From: Caballeronia sordidicola
GTDB lineage: Bacteria; Pseudomonadota; Gammaproteobacteria; Burkholderiales; Burkholderiaceae
Length of the DNA: 64,000 bases
NCBI RefSeq assembly: GCF_002220365.1
Contig: NZ_MTHB01000223.1
Span: 1 to 64,000, forward strand
Reading direction: 5' to 3'
Below, one piece after another: positions 52,944-61,449 of this stretch. The number at the start of each line of letters is the position of its first letter. The first letter of the stretch is position 1. The position numbers and the translations under genes were made by a program. The notes beneath the pieces were generated by a model, which was given only the letters and a program-made list of their open reading frames with translations, did no database searches and was not told where the DNA came from.

Positions 52944-54769
52944 AACGCACCGCTGCGCGACCGCTGCCGTGGCTTGGAGCGCTGCTCGCAGTCTATTTGT
53001 GCGCCCCGTTCGTCGCGAGCATCCCGCAGGTCGGCGCGGCGGACTGGCACGGGGTCGACTGGAAGAGCACGCTGTCGGCGGCGGCCGTATCGGCGGGCAG
53101 CGCGAGCGTGGCGTCGCTCGTCATCTTGTTGGGCGGCGTGCCGCTGGGGTACCTGCTCGCCCGGTCAAATTCGCGCAAGGCGGCGTTGCTAGGTTTTATC
53201 GTGCAATTGCCGCTCGCCTTGCCGCCGCTCACCAGCGGCGTCTTGCTGCTGTTCCTCCTTGGCCCCTATAGCTGGGTCGGACAACTGACGGGCGGCGCGT
53301 TGACCGACTCGTTCACCGGCATCGTGCTGGCTGAAACGTTTGTCGCGGCTCCGTTCCTGATCATTGCCGCCCGCTCCGCATTCTCGGCCGTCGACCCCAT
53401 GTTCGAGGACGTGGCCGCCACGTTGGGACATCGTGCCGGCAGCCGCTTCTTTCGCGTCACGCTGCCGGTCGCATGGCCTGCGATCAGCGCCGGACTGGCG
53501 CTGGCGTGGCTGCGCGCATTCGGCGAATTCGGCGCGACCGTCATGGTCGCGTATCACCCGTACTCGCTGCCGGTTTATACCTATGTCGTGTTCGGCGGCC
53601 AGGGCTTGCCGGCCATGATGCCCTTGTTGTTGCCTACGCTCGCCATTGCCATTGCGTGTGCGGCGTTGTCCATCTACAGCCGCCGAGGCCGTCCTTCGTT
53701 GAACTCGGAACTCGTCAACGGCGATGACGCCGACACCCCCACGCTGGCACGTCCGTTGATGGACGAGGATGATCGCCGCCTGAGCATCGTGTTGAAAAAG
53801 CATCTTGGCAGCTTCGATCTCGACATCGAATGGGCGCCGAGCACGCGGCGCCTTGCGATCATCGGCACGTCGGGGTCGGGCAAGTCGCTGACGTTGCGCC
53901 TGATCGCGGGGCTTGAGGCCGGGCAGACGGCTAGCGTGATGCTGGGTGGAAGCCCGCTCGGAGCCCTGCCGCCCGAAGAGCGCAGGATCGGTTATATGCC
54001 GCAAGACTACGGTCTTTTTCCGCATATGACGGTCGCACAACAGTTGGCGTTTCCGCTAAACGCGGATGCGGCGAGCGCCCGGCAATGGGTCGAACAACTG
54101 GGCATATCCACGCTGCTTCAGCGCTTGCCGCGTGAACTCTCGTTCGGGCAACGTCAGCGCGTGGCGCTTGCTCGCGCGCTCACGCAGCATAGCCAGTTGC
54201 TGCTCTTCGACGAACCCTTCGCCGCACTCGACACCCCGCGCCGCCGCCGTCTGCAGCAATCGTTGCGGGCACTGCAGCGCGAGATATCGGCGGTGACGGT
54301 GATCGTCACTCATGATCCAGATGAAGCCGCCCTGCTCGCCGACGAAGTCTTGTTGATCGAGCATGGCCGGGTGCTTCAGGCGGGACCGGTGAGCGATGTG
54401 TTCGAGCGCCCCGCTTCAATGCGTGTGGCGGAATTGCTCGGGCTTCACAATGTCGGGCAAGGCCGCTTGATTGAAGCAAACAAGATTGAACTGGGCGCCG
54501 AATTACGCTTGGACATTGCGGGTAATACTGCAATCCCGGTGGGACAAACTGTGATGTGGCGGCTGCCTGGGCTTGCGATCATGCCGTCCGATGAAGGTGC
54601 GTTCCAGGGTACGGTCGAAGGTATCGAACTGCGGCGCGGAGATCGCTACGCACGGCTGAAAGTCTGCGGTGTGACATTCGATATCCCCAGCGAAGACACT
54701 CGCCTGAAGACTGGCACATCACATCGGTTCTCGGTGGATATTGGCAAATTAACTATCTGGTCCATTTGA
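52940..54769 (+). CDS. modBC: Fused molybdate permease-ATPase (ModB-ModC in one chain)
   Basis: 609 residues. Residues 1-250: permease with five or six helices and the EAA-type loop EDVAATLGHRAGSRFFRVTLPVAWP. Residues about 275-490: ATPase with Walker A GTSGSGKSLTL, signature LSFGQRQRVALARAL and Walker B LLLFDEPFAALD. Residues about 500-609: a TOBE-like C-terminal domain with molybdate sensing potential. Two normally separate proteins are fused. Together with modA this gives a full importer in two genes. It ends 23 bases before a strong terminator. Confidence 0.92.
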   Translation: MKRTAARPLPWLGALLAVYLCAPFVASIPQVGAADWHGVDWKSTLSAAAVSAGSASVASLVILLGGVPLGYLLARSNSRKAALLGFIVQLPLALPPLTSGVLLLFLLGPYSWVGQLTGGALTDSFTGIVLAETFVAAPFLIIAARSAFSAVDPMFEDVAATLGHRAGSRFFRVTLPVAWPAISAGLALAWLRAFGEFGATVMVAYHPYSLPVYTYVVFGGQGLPAMMPLLLPTLAIAIACAALSIYSRRGRPSLNSELVNGDDADTPTLARPLMDEDDRRLSIVLKKHLGSFDLDIEWAPSTRRLAIIGTSGSGKSLTLRLIAGLEAGQTASVMLGGSPLGALPPEERRIGYMPQDYGLFPHMTVAQQLAFPLNADAASARQWVEQLGISTLLQRLPRELSFGQRQRVALARALTQHSQLLLFDEPFAALDTPRRRRLQQSLRALQREISAVTVIVTHDPDEAALLADEVLLIEHGRVLQAGPVSDVFERPASMRVAELLGLHNVGQGRLIEANKIELGAELRLDIAGNTAIPVGQTVMWRLPGLAIMPSDEGAFQGTVEGIELRRGDRYARLKVCGVTFDIPSEDTRLKTGTSHRFSVDIGKLTIWSI

Positions 54770-54791
54770 AGGACAGCGGCGTAGGGTGCGC

Positions 54792-54827
54792 AAAAAACAA
54801 GCCGTCTCGCGACGGCTTGTTCATTTT
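54792..54827 (+). terminator. Bidirectional Rho-independent terminator
   Basis: Perfect 11-bp stem with arms AACAAGCCGTC and GACGGCTTGTT and a four-base loop TCGC. On the minus strand it is followed by six T, on the plus strand by CATTTT. It separates the mod operon from the convergent OmpR-type gene (ends 54769 and 54845) and can serve both. Confidence 0.9.
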
Positions 54828-54844
54828 CAGACACCACGCACGTA

Positions 54845-55573
54845 TCAAGCGGTGGCTTCCTCACGCATGCGCGTTTCATCGACAGTGTCCCCATAAAGAT
54901 GCAACAGCCGATAGCCGCTCTTGTACACCGGTTGCAAGCGAAAGTGATTGATCGGCTCGATAGTCAGTGCAAGCCTCAAGCGCGACACGTGGCTGTCGAT
55001 GGTCCGCGTGGACTCGCGAAACTCGCGCCCCCAGACCATTGCGAAGATGTGATCGCGCGACAACACCCGCCCGATGTTTGAGAAAAACAGCAACGCCAGC
55101 CGGAATTGCGTACCGCTCAGTTGCACGGGTTGGCCGCGTACGGTGACGCTCTGCTGGCGCGAATCGAAACGATACGGGCCGAGTTCCATGATAGCGGCAG
55201 TATTCGCCGGATAGGCGCGCCGCAGCAGCGCTTGTACGCGTGCCGCGAACTCGGCGGAACGCACGGGATGAGTGACGAAGTCGTCCGCACCCGCGCTCAG
55301 CGCACGCACCACGTTGCTCTCTCCGCCATCCGCCGAGGCGAACATCACGGGCACGCGCTCGCCAATGCCCGAACGCATCGACTTCAGCAGGTCGAGCCCG
55401 GACAAGCCGGTGGAATGCCAGTCGAGGATCAGCATGTCGACCGTGGAACGGGACAGCGATTTCGACATCGACAAACCGTCGCCGAAGGGAATGCAGACAT
55501 GGTTGAGCCGCTCGATGATCGCGCCGACGACGAAGCGGTGCTGTGGATCGGATTGAAGAATTGCAATGCGCAT
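54845..55573 (-). CDS. OmpR-type response regulator with altered receiver
   Basis: 242 residues: receiver (1-120) and OmpR/PhoB winged helix (about 125-228, GTQFRLALLFFSNIGRVLSRDHIF and RTIDSHVSRLRLAL). The phosphoacceptor Asp51 is present (LILDWHSTGLSGLDLL), but the usual Lys at ADDFVTHPV is His and the acidic pocket has one clear Asp only (Asp9 in LQSDPQ). So phosphorylation-based switching may be weakened or absent. No kinase is adjacent. Regulatory target unknown. Confidence 0.9.
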   Translation of the reverse strand: MRIAILQSDPQHRFVVGAIIERLNHVCIPFGDGLSMSKSLSRSTVDMLILDWHSTGLSGLDLLKSMRSGIGERVPVMFASADGGESNVVRALSAGADDFVTHPVRSAEFAARVQALLRRAYPANTAAIMELGPYRFDSRQQSVTVRGQPVQLSGTQFRLALLFFSNIGRVLSRDHIFAMVWGREFRESTRTIDSHVSRLRLALTIEPINHFRLQPVYKSGYRLLHLYGDTVDETRMREEATA

Positions 55574-55954
55574 GATAACGGGACCGGTAACCTGTAAACG
55601 GTGACTTCGGGACGTATTGAAAAGACGTTATTGAAGACACCAAAGAAGGTCTCATGACGCTCCACGAGACCACTTCAGACGCGCGAATTCTGCAGAGCGG
55701 TACAGGGTTGATCCATCAGAAAACTCTTAAATAGAACGATCGGATCGTCACAAATGCTTTCAATATGTCTCGCGAGGTCACTGTTTGTGCCGACACGTGA
55801 CGGCCTCGAAACCTTGCGAATAGGTGTGGCACGGACGCTGTGCTACGTGTTTCAAGCGGGCACAAAACGGCGCGCACGGCTCTCGAAAAGTCGTGCATGC
55901 ATATTTCACGAACCACGGAAACGTCGGACGCTCCGGGTCGATAAGCTGGTCTCC
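55574..55954. other. Intergenic region between response regulator and efflux gene
   Basis: About 380 bases with promoters for two divergent genes. An in-frame upstream ATG of the efflux gene (55754) exists but the added residues are basic and without family support. No operator was recognised. Confidence 0.4.
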
Positions 55955-57415
55955 ATGAACTCGAACCTTATCTCCCCACGCGCCGGGCTGAGCACACGCC
56001 AGGCGTTGATCGTCACCACGGCCAGCATGGGTTTCGTGGTCTCTCAACTCGATGTCACCATCGTCAATGTGGCGCTCGCGAGCATTGGACGCGACTTGCA
56101 TGCGAGCGTGGCGGGCCTGCAGTGGACCGTCGACGCCTACGCGCTCGCCTTCGCCGCGCTGATGCTCTCGGCAGGCGTGCTCGGCGACCGTTTTGGCGCA
56201 CGGCGCTTGTTCGCTGCGGGACTGATGTTGTTCGGAGTGGCTTCCGCCGCTTGCGGCTTCGCAACGGACGCGACCCAACTGGTCGCTGCACGCGCATTGC
56301 AGGGCATGGCCGCCGCCGCGATGCTGCCCAACTCCCTGGTGCTGCTCAACCAGGCTTGCGGTCACAACGACGGGCTGCGGGCGCGTGCCGTGGGCTTGTG
56401 GACGGCGGCGGGCGCGGTGTCGATCGCGGCAGGGCCGATCGTAGGCGGCTTGCTGATCGCCGCGTTCGGCTGGCGCAGTATTTTCTGGGTCAACGTGCCG
56501 TTATGCGTGGCGGGCATCGTGGCGACCTACGCGTGGATCGCCGATAAAAAGCCAGAGCAGGAAGCGCGCGGTATGGACTTGCCCGGGCAAGTGCTCGCGA
56601 CCGTTGCGTTGACAGCCTTCGTCGGCGCGATGATCGAGCTCCGGCCGTTGGGTCTGACGCACCCGCTGGTGATCGGCGGAATTGCCCTGGCAATTCTCGC
56701 GGCAGTGGGACTTGTGCTGGTCGAGCGGCGCGCGTCAGCGCCCATGCTGCCGCCCGCGCTGTTTCGGGACCGTACGTTTAATTCGGCCACCGTGTTCGGC
56801 ATCTGCGTGAACCTCACGTATTACGGCATGGTGTTCGTGTTGAGCCTGTACCTGCAGCGCGTGCTCGGCCATACGCCTTTGGAAGCCGGACTCGCGTTCC
56901 TGCCGCTCACCGGCGGGTTTCTGTTGTCGAATCTTGCGAGTGGCGTAGTCGTCGCGCGCTTCGGTTCGCGCTTGCCGATGATCGTCGGCGCGTTGATCGA
57001 TGCAGCAGGTTTCGCCGCACTCTTTTTCGTCAATGCGTCTACGCCCGTGGTTGCATTGCTGCTGCCCTTCTTGCTGATTCCAACGGGCATGGGACTCGCC
57101 GTCCCCGCGATGACGACCGCCGTATTGGGTACGGTTGCGCCGGACCGGGCAGGCACGGCATCGGCGGTACTGAACACCGCGCGCCAAGCGGCCGGCGCGA
57201 TAGGCGTCGCCGCGTTCGGTGCCCTGGCGAGTCACTCGGCCATGGCGGAAAGCGCGCAGATCGTAATAGGTGTAAAGGCGTCGGCGGGGGTATCGGTGGC
57301 GTTGTTGTTATTCGGTGCAGTTCTCGCGTGGCGCGCGGTCGGAAGCAAGCGCGCTAAGGACGATAAAGCGCCTGAGGCGGTATCGTTTAAATGCGGCACG
57401 GGGGCCCGCCACTGA
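55955..57415 (+). CDS. DHA2-type (EmrB/QacA) multidrug efflux transporter
   Basis: Fourteen-helix MFS efflux pump of 486 residues from the ATG at 55955. Motifs include LDVTIVNVALASIGRDLHASVAGLQWTVDAYALAFAALML (helices 1-2), motif A GVLGDRFGARRLF and the motif C region in VSIAAGPIVGGLLIAAFGWRSIFWVN. No EmrA or outer-membrane partner gene is adjacent, so it may work alone as in QacA-like pumps. Substrate unknown. Confidence 0.92.
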   Translation: MNSNLISPRAGLSTRQALIVTTASMGFVVSQLDVTIVNVALASIGRDLHASVAGLQWTVDAYALAFAALMLSAGVLGDRFGARRLFAAGLMLFGVASAACGFATDATQLVAARALQGMAAAAMLPNSLVLLNQACGHNDGLRARAVGLWTAAGAVSIAAGPIVGGLLIAAFGWRSIFWVNVPLCVAGIVATYAWIADKKPEQEARGMDLPGQVLATVALTAFVGAMIELRPLGLTHPLVIGGIALAILAAVGLVLVERRASAPMLPPALFRDRTFNSATVFGICVNLTYYGMVFVLSLYLQRVLGHTPLEAGLAFLPLTGGFLLSNLASGVVVARFGSRLPMIVGALIDAAGFAALFFVNASTPVVALLLPFLLIPTGMGLAVPAMTTAVLGTVAPDRAGTASAVLNTARQAAGAIGVAAFGALASHSAMAESAQIVIGVKASAGVSVALLLFGAVLAWRAVGSKRAKDDKAPEAVSFKCGTGARH

Positions 57416-57534
57416 GCATCATGATGGCACGCCAAAGGCGAATAGACCGCGCCGGGAACGCTCGTTGCTTATACCGTGAGATATGCACGTCTTGTGCAAC
57501 GCGCGGTCCGCAGGCCGCTAATGAGGAACTAGAC

Positions 57535-57705
57535 ATGTCCACGCCGCCGCCGGACCCAACCTACTTGCCGATCGAACCCGATCCCGACGAATTGCTCGAC
57601 CCCGATGCACCCCCGCCCCCGGATGATCCCGACTCACCCGACGGTCCGGATTCCGCGACGCCGCTGGTGCCGGCAGATCCGAACAACGGTACACCGCGTC
57701 TTTGA
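57535..57705 (+). CDS. Small acidic proline-rich protein (56 residues)
   Basis: Starts MSTPPPDPTYLPIEPDPDE, and almost the whole sequence is Pro, Asp, Ser and Glu (LLDPDAPPPPDDPDSPDGPDS), ending NGTPRL. GAGGA is 7-8 bases before the ATG. Intrinsically disordered, no signal peptide. Its own strong terminator follows, which supports a real transcript. Function unknown; such proteins recur in Burkholderiaceae genomes. Confidence 0.75.
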   Translation: MSTPPPDPTYLPIEPDPDELLDPDAPPPPDDPDSPDGPDSATPLVPADPNNGTPRL

Positions 57706-57727
57706 GTTCGACATTGCAGATTCAGCA

Positions 57728-57768
57728 GGAAAAATGCCCGCCTGCGTTCAGCAGGCGGGCATTTTTCC
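57728..57768 (+). terminator. Strong bidirectional terminator, 18-bp perfect stem
   Basis: Arms GGAAAAATGCCCGCCTGC and GCAGGCGGGCATTTTTCC pair over 18 bases with a five-base loop GTTCA. Each strand shows a T-run (TTTTT) at the end of the stem, so transcription can be ended from both directions: for the small acidic protein and for the minus-strand gene at 57800. Confidence 0.92.
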
Positions 57769-57799
57769 TAGTGTCTTTTCTTGGCCGATGCGGTCCAAA

Positions 57800-58072
57800 T
57801 TAAAGATTCGTTGTCAGGATTTCTCCCGATGCCAGCGCTCGTTCAATAAGCCCTTCTTGTTGAGCCTTACGCACGGCTTCGGCAACAAATGTTTCGGGCG
57901 CTTCGACTTCAGCTTTGATCGCGCCGATGATTCCCGACGCCTCTATGATCACCAGCGACTTCGCAGAATCCGCCCGGCTGATGATGACGCGTTGCGGACT
58001 GCCGCCGTCTGCGATGGTTGCGCAGAACTGCACCGACTTGCCGTCGATGGTTTGCTCGAAAGTTTGAATCAT
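57800..58072 (-). CDS. Hypothetical protein, 90 residues
   Basis: Starts MIQTFEQTIDGKSVQFCATIADGGSPQRVIISRADSAKSLVIIEAS and ends LIERALASGEILTTNL; looks like a small alpha/beta protein with a mainly helical second half. The ATG at 58072 fits. No family recognised. Terminator on its 3' side is shared with the small acidic protein. Confidence 0.68.
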   Translation of the reverse strand: MIQTFEQTIDGKSVQFCATIADGGSPQRVIISRADSAKSLVIIEASGIIGAIKAEVEAPETFVAEAVRKAQQEGLIERALASGEILTTNL

Positions 58073-58304
58073 CGCTAGGGTTCGCCTGTAGTAAATGGAA
58101 GGTCGAGTCAGGGCACGCATAAAACGTTCCGCACCCTGCTCGCTCCTTGTTTGCCCTTTTATCTATTAAACATCTCGCGCGGCGCAAGTTCAAATTTTTG
58201 TAGGCTTGGACCACGCGGGCACTTCTCACCCCATTATTCACGTTTTCTCATCGCAAGAACGAAGTGGCATTCAGCCAAGAATGCCTCAGAGATATTGCGT
58301 CGAG

Positions 58305-59006
58305 TCATAGATCGTTATCGGTCATGTCAGAGGTCCGGCGTGCCACGCGCAGGATTTGTACAAGTGCTGCGACAAGCAGCGCCGCGGCCAGCCACAACGT
58401 CGAGTCGTGCAATGTCCGGGTGGCCACCCCTCCAAGGATCGCCCCAACCAGGAAAGATAATCCGATCATGCCGAGCAGGCGAGCCTCGTGCAAAGAGTTG
58501 ATATCCCGTTTCGGGAGGAGCCCGCTAAACAATGCCTGCGCGGCTCGCCTGAGGTTCCCGGTCGTCATGACCGAGGTGTACGACAAATTTCTCAGATGGG
58601 TGAACGACAAGGTCTGGAGAGTAGCAACAAAGGAGATGGACGGTATAAGCCAGGAATCGGCAATTGGGACGACCCCGCTCGCTGCAGTCGTCAGGAATGC
58701 GATTTCCAGAAGCAAGCATGCTATTGCCGGCTGACGCGCCCACCGATGCCCGGCCGAAGCCGCGAGCGCCAAAAGATGAACGACAAAAATGGCAAGTACG
58801 AACGCGATAAGCGGCGGTACATGCCGCCGTGCCTGCCGCCAATCCGTTTCTGCAAGATTGACACCGAGCAACGCGACGTTTCCTGTCATCGTATTGGCGA
58901 AGACGTGCCCGTGCCCGACGTAGGCAAACGTGTCAAGAAACCCACCGGACAGCGTCAGGAAAACCGCGACCGCTGCGTCGCGCTTACCGGCTTCAACGTT
59001 CATCAT
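58305..59006 (-). CDS. YoaK/DUF1275-family membrane protein
   Basis: 233 residues with six predicted helices. Family signature near the start: LTLSGGFLDTFAYVGHGHVFANTMTGNVALLGVNL, and later TSVMTTGNLRRAAQALF. The family has no settled function. Start at 59006 or one codon later. Not in an operon. Confidence 0.88.
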   Translation of the reverse strand: MMNVEAGKRDAAVAVFLTLSGGFLDTFAYVGHGHVFANTMTGNVALLGVNLAETDWRQARRHVPPLIAFVLAIFVVHLLALAASAGHRWARQPAIACLLLEIAFLTTAASGVVPIADSWLIPSISFVATLQTLSFTHLRNLSYTSVMTTGNLRRAAQALFSGLLPKRDINSLHEARLLGMIGLSFLVGAILGGVATRTLHDSTLWLAAALLVAALVQILRVARRTSDMTDNDL

Positions 59007-59094
59007 GATTTGGACTCGCTATAACCGGTGTCAATACATGACGTGAGACGCCCGCCTCGATCCGAGCGCATAGCCGTTCACCGGGTCCGCGCGA

Positions 59095-59871
59095 TCAATC
59101 ATCAATGGCTGCGCCAATGCCCTCGCCATGTCTGTTTTTCTCCAGGCCCGCGAACATCTGCGCTTTCGCATCGAACGCCTTTTGCTGCCAAGTAAAGGCA
59201 TCTTCGAGATGATCGATCAATGCCTTTTCGGCGGCGGCGGGATCATGCTTGATTAAGGTATCAAGGATCTTTTGATGTTGACGCAACGTAGCTTCACCGA
59301 CCTTCGGATCGCGCACGGTGATATGGCGAACGCGATCGATCGGCGCCCTAACCACTTCCACAAGTTGCTGAACCTTCGGTAAGCGCGCGGCCTGGCTGAC
59401 CAGCGCATGGAACTCGTTGTCGTGCCGAATGGCCGCAACGGAGTTGCCACGTTTTATCGCGCGGCGATGGGCTTCATGAATATCTTTCAATTGTTCGAGT
59501 TCCTTCTCCGTGATGATTTCCGCTGCCCGACGAATGCTGGCCGTTTCGAGAACCTTGCGGATAAAAGCGCTTTCGATGAACTGCTCCCTCAGCACCGGCG
59601 CCACATACGTGCTCGATTGCGCGGCGATCACCACGAGTTCTTCCCGCGCGAGTTGCAACAATGCCTCGCGCACCGGGGTGCGGGAAATACCCAGCGTGTC
59701 TGATATCGCTCGATCGTAGATGACTTCCTTCGGTTGCAGGACCATGGTCACGATGGCCTGCCGCAACAGCTCGTAAAGCTGCACCGACAGGCCTTTGGAC
59801 CGGTCGATCGCATACCCGGGCGGGAGAAGTCGCGCAATGAACTGCTGCGCGTCGTTACGATCTGCTTTCAT
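59095..59871 (-). CDS. GntR-family (FadR/FCD subfamily) regulator
   Basis: 258 residues: N-terminal winged helix (LYELLRQAIVTMVLQPKEVIYDRAISDTLGISRTPVREALLQLAREELVVI, about residues 32-82) and an FCD effector domain with metal-binding-type residues (RHDNEFHALVSQAA, later LRQHQKILDTLIKHD). Divergent from an MFS permease gene; the perfect palindrome ACTAATA-TATTAGT lies between them. Likely controls the sugar-acid genes to its right. Confidence 0.92.
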   Translation of the reverse strand: MKADRNDAQQFIARLLPPGYAIDRSKGLSVQLYELLRQAIVTMVLQPKEVIYDRAISDTLGISRTPVREALLQLAREELVVIAAQSSTYVAPVLREQFIESAFIRKVLETASIRRAAEIITEKELEQLKDIHEAHRRAIKRGNSVAAIRHDNEFHALVSQAARLPKVQQLVEVVRAPIDRVRHITVRDPKVGEATLRQHQKILDTLIKHDPAAAEKALIDHLEDAFTWQQKAFDAKAQMFAGLEKNRHGEGIGAAIDD

Positions 59872-59965
59872 TTATGACCTGTGCGTTTAGGGCCGTATTG
59901 TCGTCGAGCTGAACGGCATACTCAAGGTTTAGGGCAAACCCCGATACGGTTCTTTGGTCCGCGCA

Positions 59966-59979
59966 ACTAATATATTAGT
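59966..59979. promoter_or_regulatory. Candidate GntR operator
   Basis: Perfect 14-bp palindrome, arms ACTAATA and TATTAGT, 95 bases upstream of the GntR start and 105 bases before the MFS start. Its position between divergent regulator and permease genes is typical of autoregulated FCD-type GntR sites. Confidence 0.72.
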
Positions 59980-60083
59980 ATTCAAGTTGATGGAGGAGGC
60001 GGTCAGTGCTCCTTCGCCAATCCCCGACTCGCCAAAAAAACTCCGCGCGCGGCTCGATCGCGTCAATCCTCTGGAGATGAGAA

Positions 60084-61406
60084 ATGCGTACAGCCGAGGT
60101 CGCGCAGTCACCCGCTACGGCAACCGTTGCAGGTGCTAGCAAGACGGCCACAACCGTAAGATGGAAAATTTTCTGGCTGCTTTTGCTGCTATCGTCGATC
60201 AATTACATCGACCGTGCGTCGCTTTCAATCGCATTGCCGCTGATCTCGTCCGAGTTTTCGCTGACTCCCGCTATGGAAGGCGTGCTGCTCAGCTCGTTTT
60301 TCTGGACCTATGCGTTCATGCAGATCCCTAGCGGCCTGCTGGTCGACCGCTACAAATCACGCAACATCATCGGCATGGCCACCATTGCGTGGGGGGTGTG
60401 TCAGGCTTTCGCCGCGGGTTGCTTCCATTGGATCCCGCTTCTGCTTACCCGCCTCGGCCTGGGCATCGCGGAATCACCCATCATGCCCGCCGGAGCCAAA
60501 CTCGCCGGCACCTGGCTGACACCTTTCGAGCGCGGCCGCGGCGCAACCTTGCTGGATGGCGGCGCCCCGCTCGGCTCCGCATTCGGCGCGATCATCATCT
60601 CGGCACTAATCGGTCTTCTCGGTTCCTGGCGCCTCGCATTCGTGGTCGCCGGCGTTGGCACGGTCGTCGTCGGTATCTTTGCGTGGCGCTATGTTCGCAA
60701 TCATCCGTCGGAGCATCCAGGCGTCAATGCAGACGAGCTCTCGCACATCGCCGATAACAATGCCGCGCCCGCCCCCGCACACGTCGATATCAAACCGGTT
60801 CCGTTCCTCGAACTCCTGAAAGACCGGTCCGTTCTCTTCATGTTCCTGAGTTGGGCTTGCTATAACAGCGTCTTCTACGGTCTCATGACGTGGATGCCGA
60901 GCTATCTGCACAAGGCGCACGGCTTCGACCTCAAGCAGATGGGCGGCGCGACCTTCATCATCTTCATGTGCGGTTTTATCGGCGAACTGACAGGCGGGTG
61001 GATTGCCGACAAGTGGCGCGCAACGGGTACATCGCCGAATCTCGTCATGAAGGTCATGTTCAGCGGCGCCGGCGGCGTGACGGCAGTGACCATTCTTGCC
61101 GTGGCGTTTGTACACTCACCCGCAGGCGTTGTCGCCCTGCTTTGCATTGCCCTATTCTTCCTGCGCTGGTGCGGCATGTTCTGGGGCGTCCCTGCGACGC
61201 TTGGCGGCCAATCTCGCGCCGGACTGCTCGCCGGTGCGATGAATTTTTGCGGCAATATTGTTGGCGTGATCGTGCCGATCCTGATTGGCCTGATCGTGCA
61301 GTTCACAGGCACCTATTTTCTAGCGCTCATGTTCTTTGTCGTGGCAGCGCTATGCCTGATGCTCAGCGCGAGCGCCGTAGACTATCGCGAACGCGGACTC
61401 TCCTGA
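60084..61406 (+). CDS. MFS sugar-acid transporter (anion:cation symporter family)
   Basis: Twelve-helix permease of 440 residues, similar in layout to glucarate, galactonate or hexuronate transporters: LLLLSSINYIDRASLSIALPLISSEFSL, GLLVDRYKSRNIIGMATIAWGV and ESPIMPAGAKLAGTWLTPFERGRGATLLDGG. GGAGATGAGAA lies just before the ATG. A UxaA/GarD-type dehydratase gene follows 43 bases downstream, which supports uptake of an aldonate or aldarate. Probably controlled by the divergent GntR regulator. Confidence 0.92.
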   Translation: MRTAEVAQSPATATVAGASKTATTVRWKIFWLLLLLSSINYIDRASLSIALPLISSEFSLTPAMEGVLLSSFFWTYAFMQIPSGLLVDRYKSRNIIGMATIAWGVCQAFAAGCFHWIPLLLTRLGLGIAESPIMPAGAKLAGTWLTPFERGRGATLLDGGAPLGSAFGAIIISALIGLLGSWRLAFVVAGVGTVVVGIFAWRYVRNHPSEHPGVNADELSHIADNNAAPAPAHVDIKPVPFLELLKDRSVLFMFLSWACYNSVFYGLMTWMPSYLHKAHGFDLKQMGGATFIIFMCGFIGELTGGWIADKWRATGTSPNLVMKVMFSGAGGVTAVTILAVAFVHSPAGVVALLCIALFFLRWCGMFWGVPATLGGQSRAGLLAGAMNFCGNIVGVIVPILIGLIVQFTGTYFLALMFFVVAALCLMLSASAVDYRERGLS

Positions 61407-61449
61407 AGATTCTCCATTGCCGGCAGCCGAACTTTTGTAAGGACCTCAC

